Part shown: positions 1-9,762 of the stretch, in pieces
Numbering within the stretch: the first letter of the stretch is position 1
How the letters are laid out: each line of letters starts with the position of its first letter
Assembly: GCF_030538595.1 (NCBI RefSeq)
Contig: NZ_JAUNTS010000018.1
Location: 1 to 64,000, forward strand
Direction: 5' to 3'
DNA: 64,000 nt
Origin: Kocuria sp.
GTDB lineage: Bacteria; Actinomycetota; Actinomycetes; Actinomycetales; Micrococcaceae
Notes under the pieces: model-generated
Database searches by the model: none
Told to the model about the DNA's origin: nothing
The model's input: the letters and a program-made list of their open reading frames with translations, nothing else
Program-made: the position numbers and the translations under genes

Positions 1-53
1 CCGAAGACGGCAACCGCTTCCAACACGACTGGGCAGGACGCTGGCGCCCATAA
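1..53 (+). CDS. 3' end of a truncated gene, product unknown
   Basis: The third forward frame is open from the window edge to a TAA at 51-53 and encodes a short tail ending FQHDWAGRWRP. It converges on qcrB, with a strong hairpin between them. The tail is too short to identify, and the frame choice rests only on a plausible stop position before the terminator. Confidence 0.3.
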   Translation, partial: EDGNRFQHDWAGRWRP

Positions 54-151
54 CAGGCCCGGGATTTACACACTTTTTGGGGCGTATAACCCGTGAACCT
101 GCGGGGCATGTGAACTGATCAGGGACTCATGGAACGCGTGCGACTCATGGG

Positions 152-195
152 AAAGGGGGTCCAGGTGCGGCCAATGCCGTACCTGGACCCCCTTT
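152..195. terminator. Bidirectional hairpin terminator downstream of qcrB
   Basis: A perfect 15-bp stem (AAAGGGGGTCCAGGT at 152-166 pairing with 181-195) has a 14-nt loop and flanking A/T triplets. It lies 25 bp past the qcrB stop, between convergent genes, so it could stop transcription from both sides. Confidence 0.75.
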
Positions 196-219
196 CAGTG
201 GGCCGTCTGCTTCACCACC

Positions 220-1902
220 TCAGTGGTTGGAGGAACTTCCAGCAGATTCCAGCTCGTCAACATCGTGGGTGTGTTGGTGGTGTGCTGCTTCCAGTTCAGC
301 GGGGGTCACGGGCGCCACGCGGTCTTCAAAGAAGAACCGGGAGAGGCGTCCACGTAGTTTCTCCGGGCCGCTGACCTTGCCCTTGGCGTTTTCCTGGGCG
401 GGGTGAACGCGCCGGTCCTCGAAAGCCACCAGGCTGTAGCGCCGGTACTCGTCCAGGGGCTCGTGCACCTCGATGAACTCACCGTGGGGTAGTTGCTGCA
501 CGCGACCGGTTTCACGGCCGTGGAGCACGATCTCGCGGTCTTTGCGTTGCAGGGCCAAGCAGATACGCCGGGTGATGATGAACGCGATGATCGGGCCGAA
601 GAAGAACAGGAACCGCAGCAGGTAGATGACATCGTTGACCGCCACGTGGAAATGCGTGGCAATCAAGTCACCGGTGGCTGCGATCATCAACACGCCGTAG
701 TACACCATGGCGGCCACACCCAAACCGGTGCGGGTGGGGGCGTTGCGGGGACGGTCCAGGATGTTGTGCACCCGGTTGTCCTTGGTCACCCACCGCTCAA
801 CCCACGGCCACAGGAAGAGTCCAAGAATCATCAGGGTGAGTCCCACCATGGGAATGAGCAGACTCAGAGGAAGGCTCATGTTCCAAAGGCCCACTTCCCA
901 TCGGAACGGGGTGTTTCCGGGCATGAGTCGTAACGCACCATCGGCGAAACCGATGTACCAGTCGGGTTGGGAGCCGGCTTGGACGGGGGAGGGATCGTAG
1001 GGGCCGTAGTTCCAGATCGCGTTGATCTGCACGATCGAGGCGATGGCGGCCAGGACACCGAAGACGATGAAGAAGAACCCACCGGCCTTGGCCGCATACA
1101 CCGGGCCCACGGGGAATCCGACCACGTTGTTCTCGGTTCGACCGGGGCCTGGGAACTGGGTGTGTTTGTGCACCACCACCATGAACAGGTGCACCACGAT
1201 CAACGCCAGGATGATCACCGGCACAATGAACACATGCACGATGTAGAGCCTTCCAATAATGTCCTGACCGGGGAATTCGCCCCCAAATAGCAACATGGAG
1301 ATGTAGGCACCAACCAGCGGGATGGACTTGGCCATGCCGTCGGCAATGCGTAGGCCGTTGCCGGAGAGGACGTCGTCGGGTAGGGAGTAGCCGGAGAACC
1401 CTGCGACCAGGGCCATGACGAACAGCAGGCAGCCGACCACCCAGTTGAGTTCACGGGGGCGGCGGAAAGCGCCGGTGAAGAAGATCCGGGCCATGTGGAC
1501 CATGATCGCCACGGAGAACAGCAGGGCTGCCCAGTGGTGGAGTTGGCGTAGGAACAATCCGCCGCGGATGTCGAAGGAGATGTGCAGGGTGGAGGCGTAG
1601 GCGGCTGACATTTCCACGCCTTGCATGGGGACGTAGTTGCCGGTGTATTCGGTGGTGGCCATGGTGGGGTCGAACCAGAAGGCCAGGAAGGTGCCGGAGA
1701 GCAGCAGGATGATGAAGCAGTAGAGAGCGACTTCACCGAACATGAATGACCAGTGGTCGGGGAAGATTTTGCGGCCGAACTCTTTGATCATGGGGGACAG
1801 GCCCACGCGGGTGTCCACGAAGTTGGCGATCTTACCCACGTTGGTGTCGGCCTGATACTCAGCGGACGTGCCGTGGGTGGAGGTAGCGGTGGAGGTAGCC
1901 AT
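220..1902 (-). CDS. qcrB: Cytochrome bc1 complex cytochrome b subunit QcrB
   Basis: This is the membrane cytochrome b of the menaquinol:cytochrome c reductase. It oxidises menaquinol and passes electrons to the Rieske protein and haem b. The 560-aa product has the N-terminal haem-b four-helix core (WSFMFGEVALYCF, then a His-rich stretch LRQLHHWAALLFSVAIMVHM) and the quinol-site region with PDWYIGF near residue 315. A long charged cytoplasmic C-terminal extension is typical of actinobacterial QcrB. Its ATG overlaps the qcrA stop (ATGA), so translation is coupled. It is the last gene of ctaE-qcrC-qcrA-qcrB, which builds the bc1-aa3 supercomplex. Confidence 0.97.
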   Translation of the reverse strand: MATSTATSTHGTSAEYQADTNVGKIANFVDTRVGLSPMIKEFGRKIFPDHWSFMFGEVALYCFIILLLSGTFLAFWFDPTMATTEYTGNYVPMQGVEMSAAYASTLHISFDIRGGLFLRQLHHWAALLFSVAIMVHMARIFFTGAFRRPRELNWVVGCLLFVMALVAGFSGYSLPDDVLSGNGLRIADGMAKSIPLVGAYISMLLFGGEFPGQDIIGRLYIVHVFIVPVIILALIVVHLFMVVVHKHTQFPGPGRTENNVVGFPVGPVYAAKAGGFFFIVFGVLAAIASIVQINAIWNYGPYDPSPVQAGSQPDWYIGFADGALRLMPGNTPFRWEVGLWNMSLPLSLLIPMVGLTLMILGLFLWPWVERWVTKDNRVHNILDRPRNAPTRTGLGVAAMVYYGVLMIAATGDLIATHFHVAVNDVIYLLRFLFFFGPIIAFIITRRICLALQRKDREIVLHGRETGRVQQLPHGEFIEVHEPLDEYRRYSLVAFEDRRVHPAQENAKGKVSGPEKLRGRLSRFFFEDRVAPVTPAELEAAHHQHTHDVDELESAGSSSNH

Positions 1903-3002
1903 CAGTTACCGTTCTCCTCTTCCATCTCACGAACAGCGATGGGACGCTGCGAATAGGTGGGGCCAACGGGCTCCGGGAAGTCAGCCTGGGCCACCAGGTA
2001 ACCCTCATCATCCACGCGAATGGGCAACTGGGGAAGGGGGCGTGATGCCGGGCCAAAGATCACTTCACACTCGTTGGCCAGGTCAAAGGTGGACTGGTGG
2101 CACGGGCAGAGCAAGTGGTGGGTGTGCTGCTCGTACAGCGCAATGGGGCATCCAACGTGGGTGCAGACCTTGGAGTAGGCAAAAATCCCATCCACATTCC
2201 AGTCTTCACGATCGGGGCTCACGTTCACGGTGTCCGGATCCAAGCGCATGAGCAGCACCACGGCTTTGGCCTTCTCATCCAGGTAGCCGTCGTCGTGGCT
2301 CAAACCGGACAGGTTTTCCGGCAGAACGTGGAAGGTGGAGCCCAGAGTGACATCGGAAGCCTTGATAGGCGTTCCGGAAGGGTCGCGGACCAGGCGGACA
2401 CCTTCTTCCCACAGGGTGTGGCGCAGAGGAGTGAGATTGAGCGGACCAAGATCACGCAACAGCCCCACGAACGGCAGGGGAGCCAAGACGGCAGCACCGA
2501 TCAGGGTGTTGCGGATCAGGGGACGACGCTTGATCCCGGACTCGTCCAGGATGGTGTCCATGATCTGTTCTGCCTCAGCGCGCTGATCTTCGGAGACCAG
2601 GTCATGGCGCTCCTCCACCAGCTCGTGGTCCGGCATCAGAGTACGGGCCCAATGCACCACACCAACACCGATACCGAGCATGCCCAGGGCAATGCCGCCA
2701 CCCAGCAAGAGGTTCTGGAGGCGCAGCGTGGAGGTGACGCTGGGGTCGGTCACCGAGTAAATGTCTCCTTCAACCCGGACACCGTAGTACCCGAGGAAGA
2801 AGAGAATTGAGCCGATGATCGAGACGGCGAACAACAGCGCCACCTGACGTTCGGCGCGCTTGGCAGCTGCCGGATTGACGTCAGTGGTGCGGGGGCGGTG
2901 CGGAGGCAGACCCGGGTCTTGGAAGGTGTCCGGCGTAGCCGCGTTGCGGTCCAGCACGTTCCCCTTCTTTCCCTGGGGAAGGCCGTCACGGTGGTCAGCC
3001 AT
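1902..3002 (-). CDS. qcrA: Rieske iron-sulfur subunit QcrA of cytochrome bc1
   Basis: This 366-aa Rieske protein transfers electrons from quinol to the di-haem cytochrome c. The [2Fe-2S] binding motifs CTHVGC and CPCHQS are visible in the C-terminal third. The N-terminal half carries hydrophobic segments (for example LLFAVSIIGSILFFLGYYGV), matching the three-helix N-terminus of actinobacterial QcrA. The start is preceded by a GAGGGA ribosome site. It follows qcrC by 73 bp and overlaps qcrB by 4 bp. Confidence 0.97.
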   Translation of the reverse strand: MADHRDGLPQGKKGNVLDRNAATPDTFQDPGLPPHRPRTTDVNPAAAKRAERQVALLFAVSIIGSILFFLGYYGVRVEGDIYSVTDPSVTSTLRLQNLLLGGGIALGMLGIGVGVVHWARTLMPDHELVEERHDLVSEDQRAEAEQIMDTILDESGIKRRPLIRNTLIGAAVLAPLPFVGLLRDLGPLNLTPLRHTLWEEGVRLVRDPSGTPIKASDVTLGSTFHVLPENLSGLSHDDGYLDEKAKAVVLLMRLDPDTVNVSPDREDWNVDGIFAYSKVCTHVGCPIALYEQHTHHLLCPCHQSTFDLANECEVIFGPASRPLPQLPIRVDDEGYLVAQADFPEPVGPTYSQRPIAVREMEEENGN

Positions 3003-3075
3003 GTGGTCCCTCTTCTTCTTGTCTAGTGTGAAATGTGGTGCTTGGTTGCCGGATGAACCGGAATCTTGCGTTTGA

Positions 3076-3864
3076 TCAGGCCGACCGTGAGGTCAACCAG
3101 ACAGCAAAGCTGATGATGATCAACAGACCGATGGTCCAGATGAACAGGCCCTCAGAAACCGGGCCCAGGGAGCCCAGCCCGAATCCGCCGGGATCGGTGT
3201 TGTTGTCGATCGTCTTCAGGTAGGTGATCACATCGCGCTTTTCTTCCGGCGTGATGTTGGCATCGTTGAAGACCGGCATGTTCTGCGGACCGGTCTGCAT
3301 GGCTTCATAGATGTGTGCTTCCTCCACACCCATCAAGGACGGGGCGAACTTGCCGCGGGTCAGAGCACCGCCGGCACCGGCAGCGTTGTGGCACATGGCG
3401 CAGTTGGCCAGGAACACCTTGGCGCCGTTGGCGGCATCTCCCTGGGTGACGTCCAGGTATTCATCGTCCGGAACAGCGGGGCCGGCACCCAAGGAGGCAA
3501 CGTAAGCAGCCAGCTGGCGGGTCTGTTCATCCGTGAACTGCGGAGGCTTGACCTGAGCCTGCGGGCCCTGCATCTGCATGGGCATACGGCCAGTGCCTAC
3601 CTGGAAGTCCACGGAAGCAGCCCCAACGCCCACCAAGGACGGGCCGGCATCGGAACCTTCGGCGTTCATCCCGTGGCAGGTGGAGCAGTTGGCGATGAAC
3701 AGCTTGGAGCCCTCATCAACTTCAGCCGCGGTGTAACTGTCCGCAGCCTGAGCCTGGTTGGTGGTGGTGGCGACAGCGTAGAGACCACCGGTCAGGAGCA
3801 GGGCGCACAGGAGCAGCGCGAGCAGGGCCAGCGGGTGGCGGCGCTTCTGGGAGAGAGCCTTCAC
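3076..3864 (-). CDS. qcrC: Di-haem cytochrome c subunit QcrC
   Basis: The 262-aa protein has an N-terminal hydrophobic export segment, two CxxCH haem-attachment motifs (CSTCH near residue 60 and CAMCH near residue 155) and a C-terminal membrane anchor (FIWTIGLLIIISFAVWL). The tandem cytochrome c layout is specific to actinobacteria, where QcrC replaces a soluble cytochrome c by docking directly on the aa3 oxidase. It lies between ctaE and qcrA in the same transcription direction. Confidence 0.97.
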   Translation of the reverse strand: MKALSQKRRHPLALLALLLCALLLTGGLYAVATTTNQAQAADSYTAAEVDEGSKLFIANCSTCHGMNAEGSDAGPSLVGVGAASVDFQVGTGRMPMQMQGPQAQVKPPQFTDEQTRQLAAYVASLGAGPAVPDDEYLDVTQGDAANGAKVFLANCAMCHNAAGAGGALTRGKFAPSLMGVEEAHIYEAMQTGPQNMPVFNDANITPEEKRDVITYLKTIDNNTDPGGFGLGSLGPVSEGLFIWTIGLLIIISFAVWLTSRSA

Positions 3865-3914
3865 GTCAGAAGATCCTTAAGAGTTGAGCGGAGCGGGACG
3901 GAGCTGGTGAGTGG

Positions 3915-4565
3915 TCATCGCAGGAAGTACACGATGATGAACAACGCGATCCAGATGACATCCACAAAGTGCCAGTAGTAGGAGACCACGATCGCTGATG
4001 TGGCCTCGAAATGACCGAACCGCTTGGCCAGGTAGGCGCGCCCAATGATGATCAGGAAGGCCACCAGTCCGGCGGTCACGTGCAAAGCGTGGAAGCCCGT
4101 GGTGATGTAGAACGCGGAACCGTAAGCATTGGCGGCAATGGTGATGCCGTGGGACACCAGCTCTGCGTACTCAAAAGTCTGCACGGACACGAACACGGCA
4201 CCCATGAAGAACGTCAGGATGAACCACTCGATCATGCCCCACTTGGCCACCTGGAAGATGCTGCCGGTGCGGCGCGGCTGGAGTCGCTCAGCTGCGAAAA
4301 CACCGAACTGGCAGGTCACGGAGGAGAGCACCAGGACGGTGGTGTTGGCGAACGCCAAGGGAATGTTGAGCTTGGCCGCCTCCTCTGTCCACAGCTCAGG
4401 CTGGGTGGCGCGGAGGGTGAAGTACATGGCGAACAGACCCGCAAAGAACATGAGCTCGGAGGCCAACCACACGATCGTCCCCACCGCGGTGAGGTTCGGG
4501 CGATTGATGGCCGGGGCGGGCTGCCGCGCTGCTGGGGCATGGGTTGCTGTCGTCACGAACGACAT
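3915..4565 (-). CDS. ctaE: Cytochrome c oxidase subunit III (CtaE)
   Basis: Subunit III of the aa3 terminal oxidase, an integral membrane protein that stabilises the oxygen-reducing core. The product starting [11 protein letters not shown] is 216 aa. It has several hydrophobic helices, [19 protein letters not shown] near the N-terminus, and the conserved FHALHV and [12 protein letters not shown] stretches in the C-terminal half. An in-frame extension of about 100 codons upstream would overlap the divergent trpD start and lacks family similarity, so the 4565 start was chosen. It is the first gene of ctaE-qcrCAB. Confidence 0.93.
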   Translation of the reverse strand: MSFVTTATHAPAARQPAPAINRPNLTAVGTIVWLASELMFFAGLFAMYFTLRATQPELWTEEAAKLNIPLAFANTTVLVLSSVTCQFGVFAAERLQPRRTGSIFQVAKWGMIEWFILTFFMGAVFVSVQTFEYAELVSHGITIAANAYGSAFYITTGFHALHVTAGLVAFLIIIGRAYLAKRFGHFEATSAIVVSYYWHFVDVIWIALFIIVYFLR

Positions 4566-4788
4566 TATGTCGCCAAACCGTCCCCCGAACCAACCGAGAC
4601 ACCCCGTGACGGCATCTAAGTTCTGAGTGGCAGCTGCGGTTTGCGGGTGGAACATGCTCTGAATTGCCTCTGACTTCACCGCATCCGCAGTGGTAAACCC
4701 CTGAAAATCAGGGCATTTGAGGTGTTGCGCGGCTGTGTCCTCCATGGCAACTTCTGGCAGCAGATGGGTCCCGGATAGAGTTGCCACC

Positions 4789-5874
4789 GTGACTTCCACA
4801 GATCCATCCCAGTTGTATCCATCCGTTGCCCAAGCCACCGCCCTTGACTGGTCACAGATGATCACCGACCTCATGGCCGGTCAAGAACTGACGACTCAAC
4901 AGACCTACGCGGCCATGGATGCAGTCATGTCTGGTGAGGTGTCCGACGTCGTTCTGGCTGGGTTTCTGGTGGCTCTGCGAGCCAAGGGGGAGACCGTGGG
5001 GGAGCTGCGGGGGCTGGCGGACGCCATGGTCTCCCACGCTCGGGAGATTCATGTCCCGGGTCCGGCTGTGGACATTGTGGGTACGGGCGGTGACCGCCTT
5101 CGTTCCGTGAACATCTCCACCATGGCCGCGTTGGTGGCAGCAGGTGCCGGCGCAAAGGTGGTCAAGCACGGCAACAGGGCCTCCTCCTCCAAATCTGGCT
5201 CCGCTGACTGTCTGGAGGCCCTGGGCGTTCAGCTGGACATGCCCGTGGAAATGGTGGCCTCCTGCGCAGAACATGTGGGGATCACCTTTTGTTTTGCGCA
5301 AACCTTCCACCCGTCCATGAAGTACGCAGCGGCAACGCGTAAGCAATTGGGCGTCTCCACGGCGTTCAACGTGCTGGGCCCCATCACCAATCCGGCCCGC
5401 GTGACGGCCTCTGCCATTGGTGTGGCAGACCGGAAGCTGGCGCCCATGATGGCAGGGGTGTTCCGTGACCGTGGTGATCGCGCGTTGGTGTTCCGCGGTG
5501 AGGACGGCCTGGATGAACTGACCGTCACCGGGAGATCGGAAATCTGGGAAGTGCGCGATTCAGAGATCACTGAGTACGTGCTCGACCCTGTGGATCTTGG
5601 GATGGCGCGTGCAACCGTTGAGGATCTACGTGGCCAGGACGCACAGTACAACGCGGCTGTGGCACGGCGGGTCCTGGCGGGGGAGAAGGGGCCCGTGCGT
5701 GACGCCGTTCTCCTGAATGCTGGTGCCGCCCTGGTGGCACTCGATGAAGAGGCCACTGAACCGTTTGCCGAACGGTTTGAGACAGCAGTGGCTCGGGCGG
5801 CCGACTCGGTCGACACCGGAGCGGCGGCGCAGGTGCTCAATGACTGGGTTCAGCATTCACGTGGCGACAACTGA
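4789..5874 (+). CDS. trpD: Anthranilate phosphoribosyltransferase TrpD
   Basis: Catalyses transfer of phosphoribose from PRPP to anthranilate in tryptophan synthesis. The PRPP-binding motif VDIVGTGGD and the [15 protein letters not shown] segment are intact, as is [14 protein letters not shown] start at 4789 gives 361 aa; an upstream ATG at 4717 would add 24 residues unlike the family. It is divergent from ctaE across about 220 bp and stands alone, without other trp genes, as in several actinobacteria. It converges with the next gene with only 3 bp between the stops. Confidence 0.93.
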   Translation: MTSTDPSQLYPSVAQATALDWSQMITDLMAGQELTTQQTYAAMDAVMSGEVSDVVLAGFLVALRAKGETVGELRGLADAMVSHAREIHVPGPAVDIVGTGGDRLRSVNISTMAALVAAGAGAKVVKHGNRASSSKSGSADCLEALGVQLDMPVEMVASCAEHVGITFCFAQTFHPSMKYAAATRKQLGVSTAFNVLGPITNPARVTASAIGVADRKLAPMMAGVFRDRGDRALVFRGEDGLDELTVTGRSEIWEVRDSEITEYVLDPVDLGMARATVEDLRGQDAQYNAAVARRVLAGEKGPVRDAVLLNAGAALVALDEEATEPFAERFETAVARAADSVDTGAAAQVLNDWVQHSRGDN

Positions 5875-5877
5875 GGG

Positions 5878-6156
5878 TCAGTCCATCCCCAGGGAGAAAG
5901 CATCGTCCAGATCCAGCTTGCTGTACATCCGGAAGGCAATCTGAGTCACAGTCTCTACTACACCTTCAACCTTTGACAGTCGATCTGCGATGACCACCGC
6001 CAGATCATCGTGTTGTTGCACGCGGACCATGGCAATCAGATCCCAGTCGCCGGTCACGGAGTAAACCTCAGATACACCTTTCAACTCTGAGATTTCCTGC
6101 GCCACCTCCGGGATGCGTTGCGGGTCGGTGCGGATCATGACAATGGCAGTCAGCAT
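5878..6156 (-). CDS. Stand-alone Lrp/AsnC ligand-binding (RAM) domain protein
   Basis: The start at 6156 gives a 92-aa protein made only of the Lrp/AsnC effector-binding fold (MLTAIVMIRTDP, then VYSVTGDWDLIAMVRV). No helix-turn-helix is present. Small stand-alone RAM domains assemble into ring oligomers that bind amino acids, but the role here is unknown. A longer open frame extends upstream to 6381 without family similarity and was not used. Confidence 0.85.
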   Translation of the reverse strand: MLTAIVMIRTDPQRIPEVAQEISELKGVSEVYSVTGDWDLIAMVRVQQHDDLAVVIADRLSKVEGVVETVTQIAFRMYSKLDLDDAFSLGMD

Positions 6157-6262
6157 GCGGTTTTCCTTCAGTCCAGTTTTCAGGTGGCCAGTTGTGGGCG
6201 GGCGAATTCTGCGGGGGCCAGATGCGGGTGGGGTGATGCTCAGGCAGAGCGTGCCGATCAGT

Positions 6263-6694
6263 TCAGGTGGTGGTGGAAGTCTTGGGGGCACGGCGCCGCA
6301 AGATGAGCCACGCAATCGCACGCCATCCCACCAAAAAGATGAGGAGAACGCTGGCGGCCACCACAATGAATGATGGCTCAACGCTTTCCCCGGACACAGT
6401 CCGCATGGTCATGCCGCCCACCACCGTGACCAGCCACAACAGCAGGCCACCTTGGATGGAGATTCCGGGACGCCCAGCCATGGCGATTCCCACCCAACCA
6501 ACTGCCGCTGCGGCCAGGAAGGGCCATGCGGTGTCCAGGAAACCCAGTGCGCTCTCGCCGTGAGCGGCGCGGCCCACGGCGGCAAACACACAGATCAACA
6601 GGACATCTATCAGGACCCACAGGACCACGGCGCCGCGCACATTCTTGACGGGCAGTTTTTCTCCCGTGGCTTGGGGCAGGGGTTCGGGGATCAT
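6263..6694 (-). CDS. DUF3054 family membrane protein
   Basis: The 143-aa protein has about four predicted membrane helices (VLWVLIDVLLICVFAAVGR, LDTAWPFLAAAAVGWVGIAM, GLLLWLVTVVGGMTMR, FIVVAASVLLIFLVGWRAI), the size and pattern of DUF3054. The start at 6694 is fixed by an AAAGGA ribosome site about 6 bp upstream. Function is unknown. It is read away from tpx and toward the Lrp-like gene. Confidence 0.8.
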   Translation of the reverse strand: MIPEPLPQATGEKLPVKNVRGAVVLWVLIDVLLICVFAAVGRAAHGESALGFLDTAWPFLAAAAVGWVGIAMAGRPGISIQGGLLLWLVTVVGGMTMRTVSGESVEPSFIVVAASVLLIFLVGWRAIAWLILRRRAPKTSTTT

Positions 6695-6851
6695 GAATTT
6701 TCCTTTCGGCCCCGTCCTCGGAGCGGTGATCGTGACGATCTTGCTGGTCAGTGAACCTCTGAGGCTCTCAGCCAATCCAGGGCTTCTGCTGTTCTGCCAC
6801 TAATTTTACGTCAGTGGTCGGCATCACTTCATTCGTGGATAGGGTGGACAC

Positions 6852-7346
6852 ATGGAGACTGCATTTCAGGACAATCCCGTACACACCGTTGGTCAGCTGC
6901 CCACGCAAGGTTCCACTGCGCCGTCGTACAGCTTGGTGGGCTCCGATCTCTCTGAGGTGACCTCACAAGACTTTGCCGGGCGCCGCGTTGTGCTCAATAT
7001 TTTTCCGAGCCTGGACACTGGCGTGTGCGCGGCCTCTGTCCGGCGGTTCAATGAACTCGCTGCCGGCCTGGAGGACACCACCGTGCTGTGTGTTTCCGCA
7101 GACCTTCCCTTTGCTCAGGAGCGATTCTGCGGAGCGGAGGGAATTGACAACGTTGTGGTGGCCTCCAGCTTCCGATCCACTTTTGGTCAGGACTGGGGCG
7201 TGAGCATGGTGGATGGGCCGTTGGAGGGCTTGCTGGCACGCGCCGTCGTGGTTGTGGACGCGGACGGTCGCGTCATCCACACGCAGCTGGTTCCGGAAAT
7301 CACGGAGGAACCCAATTACGACGACGCCGTCGCGGCGCTGGGCTGA
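6852..7346 (+). CDS. tpx: Thiol peroxidase Tpx (atypical 2-Cys peroxiredoxin)
   Basis: Reduces hydroperoxides with thioredoxin as donor. The 164-aa sequence has the peroxidatic Cys59 in the Tpx signature PSLDTGVCA and the resolving Cys93 in ERFCGAEG, the usual spacing. The conserved C-terminal segment ([22 protein letters not shown]) is intact. The next gene, aroD, starts immediately after the stop, so the two are probably co-transcribed. Confidence 0.95.
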   Translation: METAFQDNPVHTVGQLPTQGSTAPSYSLVGSDLSEVTSQDFAGRRVVLNIFPSLDTGVCAASVRRFNELAAGLEDTTVLCVSADLPFAQERFCGAEGIDNVVVASSFRSTFGQDWGVSMVDGPLEGLLARAVVVVDADGRVIHTQLVPEITEEPNYDDAVAALG

Positions 7347-8138
7347 GTGCACCTCATGCCAGCTTCATTGCAGATTGCGGGTCTGACCTTAAGCGCTGAG
7401 AATCCGGCCATCATCGTGCCGTTGGTCGGTGAATCCGTGGACGACCTGGTGGCTGAAGCCCGTGCCGCTGTGGAGGTTGGCGCGGATGTCATTGAATGGC
7501 GGGCTGATCATTGGTTGGCGGCCAGGGCAGCTGAGGCAGCTGCCGTCGGCGCGCGCGATGTTGCGGATGTCATGAGCCAGTTGCGTCCGATCACAGAGGT
7601 GACGCCCGTACTGTTCACGGTTCGGACAGTGGCTGAAGGCGGTCTGGGACCAAGCGACTCGCATTACGGTGCTTTGCTGGAAGAGGTGATCACGCAGGTC
7701 GGTGCCGATGCGGTGGACATTGAACACCGCCGCGAAGGTGCACAGGGCCTTTTTGATACGGCCCGCGCCCATGGCGTTCCCACGGTGGCCAGTTTCCACA
7801 ATTTCCAAGCCACACCGCCGTTGGAGGAGATCTGTGCCATTCTCAGCCAGCAGGAAACCATGGGAGCTGCGGTGGCCAAGGTGGCCGTGATGCCGCAAGA
7901 CGCTGAGGATGTTGCCACTTTGTTGGCGGCCACGGCACGCCAGGCACAGACTGCGGGCGTGCCGCTGATCACCATGTCCATGGCGGGTGCGGGCGCCATT
8001 TCTCGCTGTGCCGGTCACCTGTTCGGATCGGCTGCCACGTTCGGTACCACGGGGCGGGCTTCTGCACCCGGCCAGATCCCGGTGGGAGACCTGAAAACCC
8101 TGATCGCAGGTCTTGGTCAAGCCTCCACCGAATCCTGA
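7347..8138 (+). CDS. aroD: Type I 3-dehydroquinate dehydratase AroD
   Basis: Dehydrates 3-dehydroquinate in the shikimate pathway through a Schiff base. The EWRAD motif (about 50-54), the catalytic His151 (SFHNF) and the Schiff-base Lys178 (AAVAKVAVMP) are all present in 263 aa. It begins with a GTG directly after the tpx stop; an in-frame ATG three codons on is an alternative. Most actinobacteria use the type II enzyme AroQ, so a type I enzyme downstream of tpx suggests a catabolic or laterally acquired copy (inference). Confidence 0.93.
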   Translation: MHLMPASLQIAGLTLSAENPAIIVPLVGESVDDLVAEARAAVEVGADVIEWRADHWLAARAAEAAAVGARDVADVMSQLRPITEVTPVLFTVRTVAEGGLGPSDSHYGALLEEVITQVGADAVDIEHRREGAQGLFDTARAHGVPTVASFHNFQATPPLEEICAILSQQETMGAAVAKVAVMPQDAEDVATLLAATARQAQTAGVPLITMSMAGAGAISRCAGHLFGSAATFGTTGRASAPGQIPVGDLKTLIAGLGQASTES

Positions 8139-8160
8139 GCTGCTCTGTCACCCCTCGGTT

Positions 8161-9606
8161 CTAAAGCCGTGAATTCTGCTGCCGTCTGCGAGTGCCAATG
8201 GCATCCACCAGGGCGATGATCAGGGCAAAAATCAAGACCACACCGATCAGGGTGTAGGTGGTGTCAGCTGCCACATGGGCACCGGCGGGCAAGAGGTGGA
8301 AGTAGATCCCGGTCATACCCGCAGTGCCCACTGCGGTGCCAATGCGCTGGCCCGTCTGGGTGATGGCCGCTGCTGTACCACCCTGTGACACCGGTACTTC
8401 TCTGAGGGTCAGTGTCTGGTTGGGGCTGGTCACCAGCCCACCGCCAATGCCAATGGGGGCCATGGTCACAGCCAGAATCCACAGCGGTACGGTCTGGTTG
8501 GAAATCAGCGGGGTCATGATCACCGTGGTGGTCAGTCCGGCCAGCATGATGAGTAGGCCCATGACAACGGTCCACCGGCCAAAACGCACCACCAAGCGTC
8601 CGCCAATTTGTGCGGAGACGGCAGTGAGCACCGCTGCGGGAAGGCTCAGGAGGCTGGCAGTCAAAGCGGACTCTTGGAATCCCTGTTGCACCAGTTGGGC
8701 CTGGATCACCCAAGTAGAGGTGGCTGCCATGAAGTACACGCCGATCATGAGCGAACCCAGGGTGTAACTGCGGATCTTGAACAGGCTCAGATCCACCATG
8801 GGGTGGTGACCACGTGCTTGGTAACGCCGCTCCCACATCACCCAAATCCAGGCCAGGAGAAGGCCCGTGGGCAGCAGTATCCACGCCACCGGGTGATCCG
8901 AAGCCAGCATGAACGGCAGCATGATGGTGAGTACGGAGGTCCCCAACAATGCGGCGCCCACCGGATCCACGTCAAGGTCACGTTCCCACGGGCGTTTGGC
9001 GCGCAGATCCATCCAGCGCCAGGCCAGCACCATGATGGTTGCTCCCACCGGTACGTTGATGCCCAATGTTGTCCGCCACCCGATGTCCACGGGGAACATA
9101 CCAAGCAAGAAGCCGCCAATGACTGGCCCCACGGCTACTGCCACGCCCACCACGGCACCGAAGGAGGCAAAGGCGCGGGCACGCTCAACGCCTCGATAGT
9201 GCTGTTGAATCAGCCCGGCCACCTGCGGATTGATCAGCCCAGAAGCTACCCCCATGACCACGCGGGCGATATTGAGCCAGATGATGGATGGCGCCAATGC
9301 TGCGGCTAATGAGGCCACAGTGAAGAGCGTGATGCCCATGAAAAAGATGCGTTCCCGCCCCAGGAGGTCTCCGGCGCGCCCCGCTGCCACCAGCACAATG
9401 CCGAATGACAGGGCGTAGCCGGACAGGATCCACTGCAGACCGGTGTCTGTTGCTCCAAGTCCCTGCTGAATTGAAGGAAGGGTGACATTGACAATGCTCA
9501 CCGCCATGAGTGCCATGAACAGTGAGGCCAAAAGAATTGCCAGGATTCTTCCGCGATTGGGGTCCGGTTGGGTTGGTGATTCGGAGGTGGTGGGTTGGGA
9601 CATCAC
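8161..9606 (-). CDS. DHA2-family MFS multidrug exporter (EmrB/QacA type)
   Basis: The 481-aa protein has about 14 hydrophobic helices. It carries the MFS motif A region (GRAGDLLGRERIF) and motif C-like segment (GPVIGGFLLGMFP) expected of proton-driven DHA2 drug exporters. The substrate cannot be inferred. It is transcribed convergently to aroD. No dedicated regulator is adjacent. Confidence 0.88.
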   Translation of the reverse strand: MMSQPTTSESPTQPDPNRGRILAILLASLFMALMAVSIVNVTLPSIQQGLGATDTGLQWILSGYALSFGIVLVAAGRAGDLLGRERIFFMGITLFTVASLAAALAPSIIWLNIARVVMGVASGLINPQVAGLIQQHYRGVERARAFASFGAVVGVAVAVGPVIGGFLLGMFPVDIGWRTTLGINVPVGATIMVLAWRWMDLRAKRPWERDLDVDPVGAALLGTSVLTIMLPFMLASDHPVAWILLPTGLLLAWIWVMWERRYQARGHHPMVDLSLFKIRSYTLGSLMIGVYFMAATSTWVIQAQLVQQGFQESALTASLLSLPAAVLTAVSAQIGGRLVVRFGRWTVVMGLLIMLAGLTTTVIMTPLISNQTVPLWILAVTMAPIGIGGGLVTSPNQTLTLREVPVSQGGTAAAITQTGQRIGTAVGTAGMTGIYFHLLPAGAHVAADTTYTLIGVVLIFALIIALVDAIGTRRRQQNSRL

Positions 9607-9634
9607 CCGCTTGATGCTACGCCGTTGACGGCCG

Positions 9635-9680
9635 GGGCCGTGGTGGTCAGCTCAGTCTGACTGGCTGACCACCACGGCCC
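9635..9680. terminator. Perfect 17-bp hairpin between protease and exporter genes
   Basis: GGGCCGTGGTGGTCAGC (9635-9651) pairs exactly with 9664-9680 across a 12-nt loop. It lies downstream of the metalloprotease gene and upstream of the exporter. There is no strong T tract, so it may be a terminator or another structured element. Confidence 0.55.
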
Positions 9681-9762
9681 GGCTTTGGCGCCAACGCTGC
9701 GGTGCTAGTTCTGGTGCGTCCTTGAGTCAGCACCGGTGCGTCACTGGCCTAGCGCTGATGGG